A stretch of 64,000 nucleotides of DNA from Nocardia bhagyanarayanae. GTDB taxonomy: Bacteria; Actinomycetota; Actinomycetes; Mycobacteriales; Mycobacteriaceae. The translations under genes and the position numbers were made by a program. A model generated the notes under the pieces. That model was not told the DNA's origin, did not search any database, and was given only the letters and a program-made list of their open reading frames with translations. Of the stretch, positions 9,771 through 20,347 are shown piece by piece (position 1 is the stretch's first letter; each line of letters begins with the position of its first letter). The stretch lies in assembly GCF_006716565.1 (NCBI RefSeq), contig NZ_VFPG01000001.1:3410001-3474000 (forward strand). The letters run 5' to 3'.

Positions 9771-9933
9771 GTTCAGTTCATGCGTAGAAGAGTCTGGTCA
9801 GAGGTTGTGGCGGCTGGACTGGTCGCGAGCCCTATTTCGGAGCGCCAGCACCTTCCGCCTTCATGGTCCACCGGATCGACCCATCCGCTGAGCGGCGGTA
9901 TGAGCAGACCGAATCGCCGTCGCGGTTGGAAAG

Positions 9934-10188
9934 TCAGTCGTGAAACAGGTCCCGGACGTCGGTGACCACCAACGCCCGATCCAGCCAGGTGAGCAGCATC
10001 TCCCGATCGGTGCAGGCCGCGATGCGGTCGTGAGCCTCTGCTGAAACCTCGACACCGCGGCGCTCGAGCACCCGGAGAATGCTCCCACATACACCTTCGG
10101 CGTGGCCCTCGGCATGCCCCTCGGCACGCCCTTCGGCGCGCAGGCGCTGGGAGCTTTCCGAGCGGAAGAACGTCAGGTCCAACGACAT
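9934..10188 (-). CDS. Short hypothetical protein resembling the C-terminal tail of Rpn/PD-(D/E)XK family proteins
   Basis: The 84-aa product starts MSLDLTFFRSESSQ and has an (R)AEGRAEGHAEGHAEG repeat, then ILRVLERRGVEVSAEAHDRI and CTDREMLLTWLDRAL. The AEG-repeat plus RG(V)xVS...RIxxCTD pattern is what is seen at the C-terminus of Rpn-like recombination nuclease/transposase-associated proteins, but the nuclease domain is missing. A clear Shine-Dalgarno GGAGG sits 6 bases before the ATG, so it appears to be translated as it stands. Function unknown. It is flanked by the ilvD terminator and the DoxX terminator. Confidence 0.55.
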   Translation of the reverse strand: MSLDLTFFRSESSQRLRAEGRAEGHAEGHAEGVCGSILRVLERRGVEVSAEAHDRIAACTDREMLLTWLDRALVVTDVRDLFHD

Positions 10189-10230
10189 CAGCTTCCTCCA
10201 GGTGTGGCGGCCAGGCTGGGTTCCGAACTC

Positions 10231-10263
10231 ACGGTGGCCCCGGTGCGAAACCGGGGCCACCGT
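10231..10263 (-). terminator. Terminator downstream of ilvD
   Basis: A perfect 14-bp stem, arm ACGGTGGCCCCGGT, with a 5-base loop. It lies 12 bases beyond the ilvD stop and upstream of the 84-aa gene, so it separates the two transcripts. Confidence 0.75.
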
Positions 10264-10274
10264 CGTGTGGGCGG

Positions 10275-12116
10275 TCAGGGGACGCGGCGGACGGCGCCCT
10301 TGTCGGCGGAGGTGGCGAGGGCGGCGTAGGCGCGGAGGGCCGTGGTGACGGGGCGCTCGCGGTTGGCGGGCTGCCAGGGGCGCTCGGAGGCTTCCATCTT
10401 GGCGCGGCGCTCGGCGAGCACGGCGTCGTCGACGAGCACTTCGAGGGCGCGGGTGGCGACGTCGATGCGGATCTGGTCGCCGTTCTCGATGAGAGCGATC
10501 ACGCCGCCGCTGGCCGCCTCGGGGGAGATGTGGCCGATCGAGAGGCCTGAGGTGCCGCCGGAGAAGCGGCCGTCGGTGATCAGCGCGCACTGCTTGCCGA
10601 GGCCGGAGCCCTTCAAAAACGCGGTGGGGTGCAGCATTTCCTGCATGCCCGGCCCGCCGGCGGGCCCCTCGTACCGCACGACGATCACGTCTCCGGGCTT
10701 GATCTGCTTGCCGAGGATGACCGACACGGCCTCCTCCTGCGATTCCACGACCACGGCCGGGCCCTGGAAGGAGAACAGGTCCTCGTCGATGCCCGCGGTC
10801 TTGAGGATCGCGCCGTCCGGCGCGATGTTGCCGCGCAGCACGACCAGACCGCCCTCGACGGTGTAGGCGTGCTCCTTGTCGCGGATGCAGCCGCCCACGG
10901 CGTCGGTGTCCAGCGAGGACCACCGGTTGTCGGTGGAGAACGGCTCGGTGGTGCGGACCCCGCCTGGCGCGGCGTAGAACAGCTCGACGGCCTCGTCGGA
11001 TGCCTTGCCGGAGCGGATGTCCCAGGTATCGAGCCACTCGTCGAAGCTCGCGGTGTGCACGGTGGTCACGTCGGTTTCGAGCAGCCCGGCGCGGCGCAGC
11101 TCGCCGAGGATGGCGGGGATGCCGCCCGCCCGGTGCACGTCCTCCATGTGGTAGTCCGAGTTGGGCGAAACCTTGGACAGGCAAGGCACTTTGCGGCTGA
11201 TCTCGTCGATGGTGCCCAGATCGAAATCGATCTCGCCCTCCTGCGCGGCGGCGAGGGTGTGCAGCACCGTGTTGGTGGAACCGCCCATCGCCACATCGAG
11301 CGTCATCGCGTTGCGGAACGCCTTCGCGTTGGCCACGTTTCGCGGCAGCACCGAGGCGTCGTCCTCGCGGTACCAGCGGTTGGCGATGTCGACGATCACC
11401 CGGCCCGCCTTCTCGAACAGCGCGCGGCGCGCGGCATGCGTGGCCAGCGTGGACCCGTTGCCGGGCAGCGCGAGACCCAGCGCCTCGGTGAGGCAGTTCA
11501 TCGAGTTGGCGGTGAACATGCCGGAGCAGGAACCGCAGGTCGGGCAGGCGCTGCGCTCGACCTCGTCCAGTCCCTCGTCGGTGACACTGCTGTTGGCGCT
11601 GGCCGAGATCGCGGTGACCAGGTCGGTCGGCGCCTGGGCGACACCGCCGACCACGACGGCCTTACCGGCCTCCATCGGACCGCCGGAGACGAACACGGCC
11701 GGGATGTTCAGCCGCATAGCGGCGTTCAGCATGCCCGGAGTGATCTTGTCGCAGTTGGAGATACACACCAGCGCGTCGGCGGTGTGCGCGTTGGCCATGT
11801 ATTCGACCGAGTCGGCGATGATCTCGCGCGAGGGCAGCGAGTAGAGCATGCCGCCGTGGCCCATCGCGATGCCGTCGTCCACCGCGATGGTGTGGAATTC
11901 GCGCGGCACGCCGCCCGCGGCGCGGACCGCCTCGGCCACGATCTCGCCGACGTCCTTCAAATGCACATGGCCAGGCACGAACTGGGTGTAGGAGTTCGCG
12001 ATGGCGACGATCGGCTTGCCGAAGTCGGAGTCGGTGAGGCCGGTGGCCCGCCACAGCGCGCGTGCGCCTGCGGCGTTGCGTCCGGCGGTGGTGGTGCGTG
12101 AACGAAGCGGTGGCAT
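10275..12116 (-). CDS. ilvD: Dihydroxy-acid dehydratase
   Basis: IlvD is an iron-sulfur enzyme that dehydrates dihydroxy-isovalerate and dihydroxy-methylvalerate to the 2-oxo acids in valine and isoleucine synthesis. The 613-aa product starts at [21 protein letters not shown] (ATG at 12116, with GAGG 7 bases upstream). It has the cluster ligands [12 protein letters not shown] and [19 protein letters not shown], and the C-terminal substrate region ends with [14 protein letters not shown]. It is monocistronic and opposite in strand to ilvBNC, with the cfp6-like gene in between. Confidence 0.96.
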   Translation of the reverse strand: MPPLRSRTTTAGRNAAGARALWRATGLTDSDFGKPIVAIANSYTQFVPGHVHLKDVGEIVAEAVRAAGGVPREFHTIAVDDGIAMGHGGMLYSLPSREIIADSVEYMANAHTADALVCISNCDKITPGMLNAAMRLNIPAVFVSGGPMEAGKAVVVGGVAQAPTDLVTAISASANSSVTDEGLDEVERSACPTCGSCSGMFTANSMNCLTEALGLALPGNGSTLATHAARRALFEKAGRVIVDIANRWYREDDASVLPRNVANAKAFRNAMTLDVAMGGSTNTVLHTLAAAQEGEIDFDLGTIDEISRKVPCLSKVSPNSDYHMEDVHRAGGIPAILGELRRAGLLETDVTTVHTASFDEWLDTWDIRSGKASDEAVELFYAAPGGVRTTEPFSTDNRWSSLDTDAVGGCIRDKEHAYTVEGGLVVLRGNIAPDGAILKTAGIDEDLFSFQGPAVVVESQEEAVSVILGKQIKPGDVIVVRYEGPAGGPGMQEMLHPTAFLKGSGLGKQCALITDGRFSGGTSGLSIGHISPEAASGGVIALIENGDQIRIDVATRALEVLVDDAVLAERRAKMEASERPWQPANRERPVTTALRAYAALATSADKGAVRRVP

Positions 12117-12594
12117 GGGTGGTCCTCGAAGGGGTCGCGGGGGCTGTGGTGCGACTGCGCGGAGTTCGCTCGGCGTGCCCGGAACTCGCTCGGCGGCTGT
12201 TCCACGGTACTCCCGGGGGTGCCGGGCCGATCTCGCCGGTCGCGGTAGTCGATGTGTCGCGCGTCGCGTGTACGTCGTGTCGCCGCGGATGGTGGTCGTC
12301 GGCGCGGACGGTGTCATCGAGTGTGTGTCGGTACCCGAACCGTCCAGCCGCGCGGGCGGTTGTCCGTCGTCGGCGCGGCTACGCCAAGACTAGCGCCGCG
12401 TGTCCAGCCGATATTCCGAAGCGCCGGGAGCACCCAGTGCGCGAGCGGATCTCGTACCGTCCGCGAACTCCCAGGCCTGCGCACGCCGTGTCGTCTGAGC
12501 GACCGTCCACCGCGGCATTCGCTCCGGCCGTACGCACCTCCGCGTTCGCTCTGGGCTCGAGCGTGCCGCGGACGGACTCCGGCCTACGGCGCTT
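12117..12594. other. Intergenic region upstream of ilvD, no gene seen
   Basis: The 478 bases between the ilvD start and the end of the PH-domain gene (both minus strand) hold frames with biased composition but no recognisable protein. It presumably carries the ilvD promoter; I could not identify a convincing -35/-10 pair or operator. Confidence 0.4.
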
Positions 12595-13176
12595 TCAGTC
12601 GTCGGACTTGCGATCCTTTTCCGCTGCCTCGGCCGACTCCGCGCCTTCGGTCGGCCCCTCGCTCGCGTCTCCGGCCGACTCCGCGCTCGCCCGCTCCTCC
12701 GCGTCCCGCTCGGCCTCGGCCGCCGCGGCCGCGCCGAACAGATCGGGCAGCCGTCCCTTCGACGCGGCGATCAGCGTGCGCAGCTGGTCGTAGCTCACCG
12801 CGGGCAGCCGCACCTCCGACTCGTCGGTCAGGTGCGCGCGCACGAACCCGCGCTTGGGAATGCTCACACCCTTGATCTGGTCCCAGTCGATGTGCCGCGA
12901 ACCGAAGAGCGTGCGCAGGTCCAACCCGGCGTCGGAGACGACGGTCCGGGTGCGCGCCACCCAGGCGGCCACTACGACGGGCAGCACCAGCAGCCACCAC
13001 AGGGCGGCGGGCCAGCCGACGAAGAACAAGAACACGCACAGCGCGAGCACGACCACGCCGAGGTAGGCGAGCGGCTGAATGCGGATGACCTTGGCCTCCG
13101 GCCGACCCGTATCCGATCCCGACTCGGAGGTATGGGACGATTTAGCCGGTGGCACGGACTGATGCGGTGATGACAC
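12595..13176 (-). CDS. PH-domain membrane protein (CFP-6/Rv3004-like)
   Basis: The product has a hydrophilic start, two adjacent hydrophobic helices (YLGVVVLALCVFLFFVGW and LWWLLVLPVVVAAW), then a bacterial PH-like beta domain (TRTVVSDAGLDLRTLFGSR, WDQIKGVSIP, GFVRAHL). It ends in a long Ala/Glu-rich acidic tail. This is the architecture and position of mycobacterial Rv3004 (cfp6), next to ilvB. I chose the GTG at 13176; an ATG at 13251 would add 25 poorly protein-like residues that overlap the ilvB promoter region. Function unknown; membrane anchored by inference. Confidence 0.75.
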   Translation of the reverse strand: MSSPHQSVPPAKSSHTSESGSDTGRPEAKVIRIQPLAYLGVVVLALCVFLFFVGWPAALWWLLVLPVVVAAWVARTRTVVSDAGLDLRTLFGSRHIDWDQIKGVSIPKRGFVRAHLTDESEVRLPAVSYDQLRTLIAASKGRLPDLFGAAAAAEAERDAEERASAESAGDASEGPTEGAESAEAAEKDRKSDD

Positions 13177-13222
13177 ACCACCATCCTCGCATCCTGGTAA
13201 TCGGACACAAGCAACCACTGGA

Positions 13223-13239
13223 GTCCCACATAATGGGAC
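13223..13239. promoter_or_regulatory. 17-bp inverted repeat just upstream of the ilvB promoter
   Basis: The arms GTCCCA and TGGGAC are exact complements around CATAA. The repeat ends 17 bases before the proposed -35 of ilvB, the place for an activator or repressor site. It also lies between the divergent cfp6-like gene and ilvB. The binding protein is unknown. Confidence 0.45.
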
Positions 13240-13255
13240 GCACTGGGTCATCTGT

Positions 13256-13285
13256 TTGACTCATCGCTTCACGCCCGCTTAACGT
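13256..13285 (+). promoter_or_regulatory. Probable ilvB promoter
   Basis: TTGACT at 13256-13261 and TAACGT at 13280-13285 are separated by 18 bases. Transcription would start about 7 bases later, at or next to the GTG of the leader peptide at 13293, which would make that peptide leaderless. Confidence 0.5.
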
Positions 13286-13292
13286 CGTGCGC

Positions 13293-13340
13293 GTGAATCG
13301 AAACGAGTTGCTCGTAATCGGCCGGCGCGTCCAGCGTTGA
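13293..13340 (+). CDS. ilvB leader peptide (15 aa)
   Basis: The short frame encodes VNRNELLVIGRRVQR and then TGA. A block of codons for leucine, leucine, valine and isoleucine, the end products of the pathway, is placed just before the hairpin region. This matches the actinobacterial ilvB leader peptides described by comparative analysis (the Streptomyces peptide has ILVLGKRV). Ribosome stalling at these codons when branched-chain aminoacyl-tRNAs are scarce would favour an antiterminator. There is no Shine-Dalgarno, consistent with leaderless initiation. Confidence 0.75.
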   Translation: MNRNELLVIGRRVQR

Positions 13341-13387
13341 GCCTGACTACCTAGGTCGAATACGTCAGCTCGCGTTGCGACGCGCCA

Positions 13388-13423
13388 CCCTCGAACAGCC
13401 ATGCGCTGGTCGGGGGCTTTTTT
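13388..13423 (+). terminator. ilvB attenuator terminator
   Basis: A 12-bp stem (CCCTCGAACAGC against GCTGGTCGGGGG, with one A-G mismatch and one G-T pair) closes loop CATGC. It is followed by CTTTTTT, one of the few real T-runs in the window. It lies 48 bases after the leader-peptide stop and 101 bases before ilvB. Position and form fit transcription attenuation of ilvBNC. Confidence 0.75.
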
Positions 13424-13524
13424 GTGTTCGGGCAGTTTCCGGCGCGGTGGGTCGCGAAGACCGGCCGTGTCCAGCACAGCAGTGTTGTCCGGGGTCAAGA
13501 ACGACAAGTTAGGAAACGAAGACG

Positions 13525-15459
13525 GTGAGCGCACCAACCGCACGGCCCGGGCCCTCGGCCCGCAGGTCAGCGCCTTCGGCTACTCAGCAGGCATCGCCCG
13601 CTGGCAACCCGACGACCACGGCGAACCGCCGCCAGGTCCCGCCCGAGCGGGTCACCGGCGCGCAGTCTGTCGTCCGGTCGCTCGAGGAGCTCGGCGTCGA
13701 CACCGTATTCGGCATTCCCGGCGGCGCGATTCTCCCGGTGTACGACCCGCTCTTCGACTCCACCAAGGTCCGCCACGTGCTGGTGCGCCACGAGCAGGGC
13801 GCCGGTCACGCGGCCACCGGTTACGCGCAGGCGACCGGCAAGGTCGGTGTGTGTATGGCCACATCCGGCCCCGGCGCGACCAACCTGGTGACGCCGATCG
13901 CCGACGCCCAGATGGACTCGGTGCCGATCGTCGCGATCACCGGTCAGGTCGGCCGCGGCCTGATCGGCACCGACGCCTTCCAGGAAGCCGACATCTCCGG
14001 CATCACCATGCCGATCACCAAGCACAACTTCCTGATCACCGACGGCGCCGACATCCCGCGCATGATCGCCGAGGCGTTCTACCTGGCCGCCTCCGGCCGT
14101 CCGGGCGCGGTGCTCGTCGACATCCCGAAGGACGTGCTGCAGGCGCAGACCACCTTCAGCTGGCCGCCGGAGATGCGGCTGCCCGGCTACCGTCCCGTCA
14201 CCAAGCCGCACGGCAAGCAGGTGCGCGAGGCCGCGCGGATGATCATGGAGGCCAAGGCCCCCGTGCTGTACGTGGGCGGCGGCGTGATCAAGGCCGACGC
14301 CTCGGCCGAGCTGCTGGAATTGGCGGAGCTGACCGGCATCCCGGTGGTCACCACCCTGATGGCGCGCGGCGCGTTCCCCGACAGCCACCAGCTGAACATG
14401 GGCATGCCCGGCATGCACGGCACCGTGGGCGCGGTCGCGGCCCTGCAGAGGTCGGACCTGCTGATCACCCTCGGCGCCCGCTTCGACGACCGCGTCACCG
14501 GTCAGCTGGACTCGTTCGCGCCCGGCGCCAAGGTGATCCACGCCGACATAGACCCGGCCGAAATCGGCAAGAACCGCCACGCCGACGTCCCGATCGTTGG
14601 CGACTGCCGTGAGGTCATCACCGAGCTGATCGAGACCCTCAAGGCCGACCCGGCCGCGGGCGAGGCTCCGCTGCTGGACATCTCGGAGTGGTGGTCCTAC
14701 CTGGACGGCGTGCGCAAGCAGTACCCGCTCGGCTGGACCCCGCCGAAGGACGGTTCGCTGTCGCCGGAGTTCGTCATCGACGCGCTCGGCCGCCTGGCCG
14801 GGCCGGAGGCGATCTACTGCGCGGGCGTCGGCCAGCACCAGATGTGGGCCGCCCAGTTCATCAAGTACGAGAAGCCGCGCACCTGGCTGAATTCCGGTGG
14901 TCTCGGCACCATGGGCTACGCCGTCCCGGCCGCCATGGGCGCCAAGATGGGCGCGCCGGAGAAGGAAGTGTGGGCGGTCGACGGTGACGGCTGCTTCCAG
15001 ATGACCAACCAGGAGCTGGCCACCTGCGCCGTCGAGGGCGTGCCGATCAAGGTCGCGCTGATCAACAACGGCAACCTGGGCATGGTCCGGCAGTGGCAGA
15101 CCCTCTTCTACGAGGAGCGCTACTCCAACACCGACCTGGGCACGCACACCCTGCGCATCCCCGACTTCGTCAAGCTGGCCGAGGCGCTGGGCTGCCACGG
15201 CATCCGCGTGGAGAAGGAAGAGGACGTCGAGGCCGCGATCCGCGAGGCGCAGTCCATCAACGACCGTCCGGTGGTGATCGATTTCATCGTCGGCAAGGAC
15301 GCCCAGGTGTGGCCGATGGTCGCCGCGGGCACCAGCAACGACGAGATCATGGCCGCTCGCGGCATCCGCCCGCTGTTCGACGAGGACGAGCAGGCCGCCG
15401 AGCCCGCGGTGATCCACGAGGCGATGGCGCACGACAAGAACAAGGGGACCGACGCATGA
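13525..15459 (+). CDS. ilvB: Acetolactate synthase large subunit
   Basis: IlvB is the ThDP- and FAD-dependent catalytic subunit of acetohydroxyacid synthase, the first common step of valine, leucine and isoleucine synthesis. The 644-aa chain has a 40-residue Ser/Thr/Pro-rich extension. [16 protein letters not shown] follows, with the ThDP-activating Glu in [15 protein letters not shown]. The ThDP-binding [14 protein letters not shown]...NNGNLGMV lies in the C-terminal third. The start is the GTG at 13525. It overlaps ilvN by ATGA and heads ilvB-ilvN-ilvC, controlled by the attenuator upstream. Confidence 0.96.
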   Translation: MSAPTARPGPSARRSAPSATQQASPAGNPTTTANRRQVPPERVTGAQSVVRSLEELGVDTVFGIPGGAILPVYDPLFDSTKVRHVLVRHEQGAGHAATGYAQATGKVGVCMATSGPGATNLVTPIADAQMDSVPIVAITGQVGRGLIGTDAFQEADISGITMPITKHNFLITDGADIPRMIAEAFYLAASGRPGAVLVDIPKDVLQAQTTFSWPPEMRLPGYRPVTKPHGKQVREAARMIMEAKAPVLYVGGGVIKADASAELLELAELTGIPVVTTLMARGAFPDSHQLNMGMPGMHGTVGAVAALQRSDLLITLGARFDDRVTGQLDSFAPGAKVIHADIDPAEIGKNRHADVPIVGDCREVITELIETLKADPAAGEAPLLDISEWWSYLDGVRKQYPLGWTPPKDGSLSPEFVIDALGRLAGPEAIYCAGVGQHQMWAAQFIKYEKPRTWLNSGGLGTMGYAVPAAMGAKMGAPEKEVWAVDGDGCFQMTNQELATCAVEGVPIKVALINNGNLGMVRQWQTLFYEERYSNTDLGTHTLRIPDFVKLAEALGCHGIRVEKEEDVEAAIREAQSINDRPVVIDFIVGKDAQVWPMVAAGTSNDEIMAARGIRPLFDEDEQAAEPAVIHEAMAHDKNKGTDA

Positions 15460-15959
15460 GCAGCACCCACACCCTGAGTGTCCTCGTGGAGGACAAGCCG
15501 GGCGTGTTGGCGCGGGTGGCGAGTCTGTTCTCGCGCCGCGGGTTCAACATCGAGTCGCTCGCGGTCGGCGGCACCGAGATCCCGGAGATCTCGCGCATGA
15601 CGATCGTCGTGACGGTCGAGGACCTGCCGCTCGAGCAGGTCACCAAGCAGCTCAACAAGCTGGTGAACGTCATCAAGATCGTCGAGCAGGACGCCGACGC
15701 CTCGGTGGCGCGCGAGCTGATCCTGGTCAAGGTGCGCGCCGACGCGAGCGTGCGCACCCAGGTGATCGAGGCCGTGCAGTTGTTCCGCGCCAAGGTGATC
15801 GACGTTTCGCCGGACGCGCTGACCATCGAGGCGACCGGAACCCGGTCCAAGCTGGACGCGCTGCTGCGCATGCTCGAGCCGTACGGCATCCGCGAGATCG
15901 TGCAGTCGGGTGTCGTGGCGGTGGGTCGCGGACCCAAGTCGATCACCGCGACGCGCTAG
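15456..15959 (+). CDS. ilvN: Acetolactate synthase small (regulatory) subunit
   Basis: The 167-aa regulatory subunit begins [20 protein letters not shown]. This N-terminal ACT domain binds valine for feedback inhibition, and its loop [12 protein letters not shown] is typical of the family. A second ACT-like domain forms the C-terminal half. The ATG overlaps the ilvB stop (ATGA), so the two subunits are translationally coupled. Confidence 0.96.
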   Translation: MSSTHTLSVLVEDKPGVLARVASLFSRRGFNIESLAVGGTEIPEISRMTIVVTVEDLPLEQVTKQLNKLVNVIKIVEQDADASVARELILVKVRADASVRTQVIEAVQLFRAKVIDVSPDALTIEATGTRSKLDALLRMLEPYGIREIVQSGVVAVGRGPKSITATR

Positions 15960-15986
15960 ACAAACAGACCTATCAAGAATCACTAG

Positions 15987-17012
<1,026 letters not shown>

Positions 17013-17029
17013 TCGCCGTACGCACACGA

Positions 17030-17062
17030 CGGCCCGGCACCTGGTTGGTGCCGGGCCGTTCT
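17030..17062 (+). terminator. Terminator of the ilvBNC operon
   Basis: A perfect 12-bp stem, arm CGGCCCGGCACC, loop TGGTT, followed by TTCTGTT, begins 17 bases after the ilvC stop. It faces the end of the small secreted-peptide gene. Confidence 0.8.
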
Positions 17063-17076
17063 GTTGTCAGCCGGTA

Positions 17077-17370
17077 CTAGCTGCTACCGAAGAAGCCGCG
17101 CGGCCAGCCCCAGTGGCCGTTGCCGTGCCAGCCGTTGTTGTGCCAGCCGTCGCAGCGATCCCACTGGTTCCAGTCGTTGTCCCAGAAATCCCAGCCCCAG
17201 TTCCCGTGGCAATCCTTGGGGTGGTGGTGGCGGACCTCGGTGATGGTGGGGGCGCCCGGCTCGGCCGATGCGGGTACGGCCAAGGCGGCCAGAGGTATTG
17301 CGGCGACCGCGCCTGCGACGGCCACTCGGGCCAGCATGCGTCCGGTCGCGGACTTGCGTGTGGTCGACAA
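17077..17370 (-). CDS. Small secreted Trp/His/Asn/Gly-rich peptide
   Basis: The 97-aa product has a clear Sec signal peptide (basic start, then VAVAGAVAAIPLAALAVPASA with an ASA cleavage site). The mature part of about 60 residues is rich in Trp, Asn, Gly, His and Asp, with repeats such as WGWDFWDNDWNQW and WHNNGWHGNGHWGW and two cysteines. I chose the TTG at 17370 because AAAGGA stands 6 bases upstream; a GTG at 17385 is possible. I recognise no family. The His/Asp clusters could bind metal, which is inference. Confidence 0.6.
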   Translation of the reverse strand: MSTTRKSATGRMLARVAVAGAVAAIPLAALAVPASAEPGAPTITEVRHHHPKDCHGNWGWDFWDNDWNQWDRCDGWHNNGWHGNGHWGWPRGFFGSS

Positions 17371-17851
17371 CGTGAATCCTTTCACTCTGCGGCGAACCGC
17401 TCGCTCGCCATCCCCTCGCGGAGATCCGTCCGCCTGAGCTGGGCGGACGGGTCGGGATAGGACGTGCCGTCGTCGTCGCGGGAATGCGACCCCCTGGACA
17501 TACCGCCGCGTCGGCGACCGCACGCCTACACTCTGCACCACTCGGGCCGAAAGGTCACTGGGCGATCGGCATTCGAGAAAAGTTTCAGCCTGAAGTACTA
17601 CGCCGATCGGGGGATACCCTGAGGGCGCGGCCGGGGTTGCGCCCGGACCGGATGCGCGCAGGCATTGGGCCGCAGTGGCATCCATCGCTTGTCCGGCGTT
17701 CGGCGAGCTGTGCCGCTGACGAAGTTCTTTGTCGGCCAAGCAATTTTCGAGCAACTGCGATCGCTTGCGGACTGGTCCGTGCCGGGCTCCGGACGCGCCG
17801 CCGGGTCCTGCGAACCTTGCCACCCTGTCTGCAGCGCATCAAACTGGGCAA
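17371..17851. other. Divergent intergenic region, no gene seen
   Basis: The 481 bases lie between the divergent secreted-peptide and DUF2252 genes. Open frames here do not read as protein. It must hold both promoters, but no clear -35/-10 pair stands out. Confidence 0.4.
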
Positions 17852-19216
17852 ATGACGATCTCGTCCGCCGCTGCCCAAGGGTCGGCCGGCGCCTCGTTCG
17901 GACGCGCGGCGCGCAAACGGGTCCCGCGTTCCGCGCTCGGCGCCTGGCGGGCTCCGGCCGACCGCATCGATCCGGTTACCGTCCTGGAACGCCAGGCCGC
18001 CACCCGCGTCCCGGAGCTCGTGCCCATTCGCTACGCGCGGATGGCCGCGGGTCCGTTCCCGTTTCTGCGCGGCGCGCCCGCCATCATGGCCGCCGACCTC
18101 GCCGCGTCGGAGATCACCGAACTGACCGTGCAGCTGTGCGGCGACGCGCACCTGTCGAACTTCGGCCTGTTCGCCTCGCCGGAACGCTCGCTGGTGTTCG
18201 ACCTGAACGATTTCGACGAAACATTGCCCGGTCCGTTCGAGTGGGATGTGCAGCGCTTGGTCGCCAGCGTCGCGGTGGCCGCGCGCGCGAACGGGCGTGC
18301 CGACACCGACGCCGAACAGGCCGTACTCGCCGCGGCCCGCGGCTATCGCGAGTCGATGCGCAGGCTGGCCAGGCTCGACGGGATGACCGTCTGGTACGAA
18401 CGGGTCGACGCCGACGAAGTCGCGGCGTTGATTCGCAAACCCAAGCGGCGCAAGAGCGTCGAGCGGACCCTCGACGCGGCCCGCGCCCGCACCAGTTTGC
18501 AGGCGCTGGCCAAGCTCACCGAGCCCGACGCCGACGGCATCCCGCGCATCCGGCACCATCCGCCGTTGGTGACGCCGTTGGCGGAGCGGGAAGCGAACGC
18601 TGTCTCGGCGGTGTTCGCCGACTACCGCGGCAGCCTGCCGGAGGAGCGCCGCGTCTTGCTGGACCGGCACCGGCTGGTCGACGTCGCACGGAAGGTGGTG
18701 GGCGTCGGCAGCGTCGGCACCCGCTGCTTCATCGTCCTGCTCGCCGACCGCGACACGGCGGGTCCGCTGTTCCTCCAGGTCAAGGAGGCCGAGGAGTCCG
18801 TGCTCAGCCCGCATCTCGCGCCGAGCCGGTTCCGGCACCAAGGTCACCGGGTGGTGCACGGCCAACGACTCACGCAGGCGGCCAGCGACATCTTCCTCGG
18901 CTGGGCCACCGGACCCGAGGGGCGGCACTACTACTGGCGCCAGCTGCGAGACATGAAGGGCTCCGCGGTGATCGAGAACATGTCCCGCCCGGTGCTCGCC
19001 GACTACGCCAGGCTGTGCGGGCAGAGCTTGGCGCGCGCCCACGCCCGCTCCGGCGATCGCGTCGCCATCGCCGCCTACCTCGGCACCGGTGACGCGTTCG
19101 ACCGGGCGATGGTGGAGTTCGCCCTCGCCTACGCGGATCAGACACTCCACGACCACAAGGCGTTGCTCGCGGCGATCGAGACCGGTCGCGTGCGCGCCGC
19201 CGCGCCCGGGACGTGA
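17852..19216 (+). CDS. DUF2252 family protein
   Basis: The 454-aa protein covers the whole DUF2252 domain. It has the family hallmark CGDAHLSNFGLFASPERS, followed by VFDLNDFDETLPGPFEWDVQRL, and later the GSVGTRCF and QVKEAEESVL segments. The fold is thought to be related to protein or aminoglycoside kinases, with D-x-N and DFDE-like acidic motifs, but no reaction is established. I started at MTISSAAAQGSAG (17852); frame upstream is poor. It stands alone between two intergenic regions, and its GC matches the core genome. Confidence 0.85.
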   Translation: MTISSAAAQGSAGASFGRAARKRVPRSALGAWRAPADRIDPVTVLERQAATRVPELVPIRYARMAAGPFPFLRGAPAIMAADLAASEITELTVQLCGDAHLSNFGLFASPERSLVFDLNDFDETLPGPFEWDVQRLVASVAVAARANGRADTDAEQAVLAAARGYRESMRRLARLDGMTVWYERVDADEVAALIRKPKRRKSVERTLDAARARTSLQALAKLTEPDADGIPRIRHHPPLVTPLAEREANAVSAVFADYRGSLPEERRVLLDRHRLVDVARKVVGVGSVGTRCFIVLLADRDTAGPLFLQVKEAEESVLSPHLAPSRFRHQGHRVVHGQRLTQAASDIFLGWATGPEGRHYYWRQLRDMKGSAVIENMSRPVLADYARLCGQSLARAHARSGDRVAIAAYLGTGDAFDRAMVEFALAYADQTLHDHKALLAAIETGRVRAAAPGT

Positions 19217-19320
19217 GAGCCGCCTGGCCCGGCGCGTGAAATCGGCTGCTGATCCGAGCGCCTGAGGACCGGGTCCGTCCGTGCGAGCGACGCCGTGACG
19301 CCCTTCTACACTGGCTACCG

Positions 19321-20202
<882 letters not shown>

Positions 20203-20347
20203 ACGGTTGTGGCGCCGAAGCCGTTGTCCGACAACGTGTGGAGCCGGTTGGTCGAATCGCCGTCAGCGGCCGGAGATTCGTGGCTTCGAAGCGAGGCGGG
20301 ACCTTCCGTACGCTAGCGGGCGGTCCGCAGCGGAAAGGGCGGGCAGG

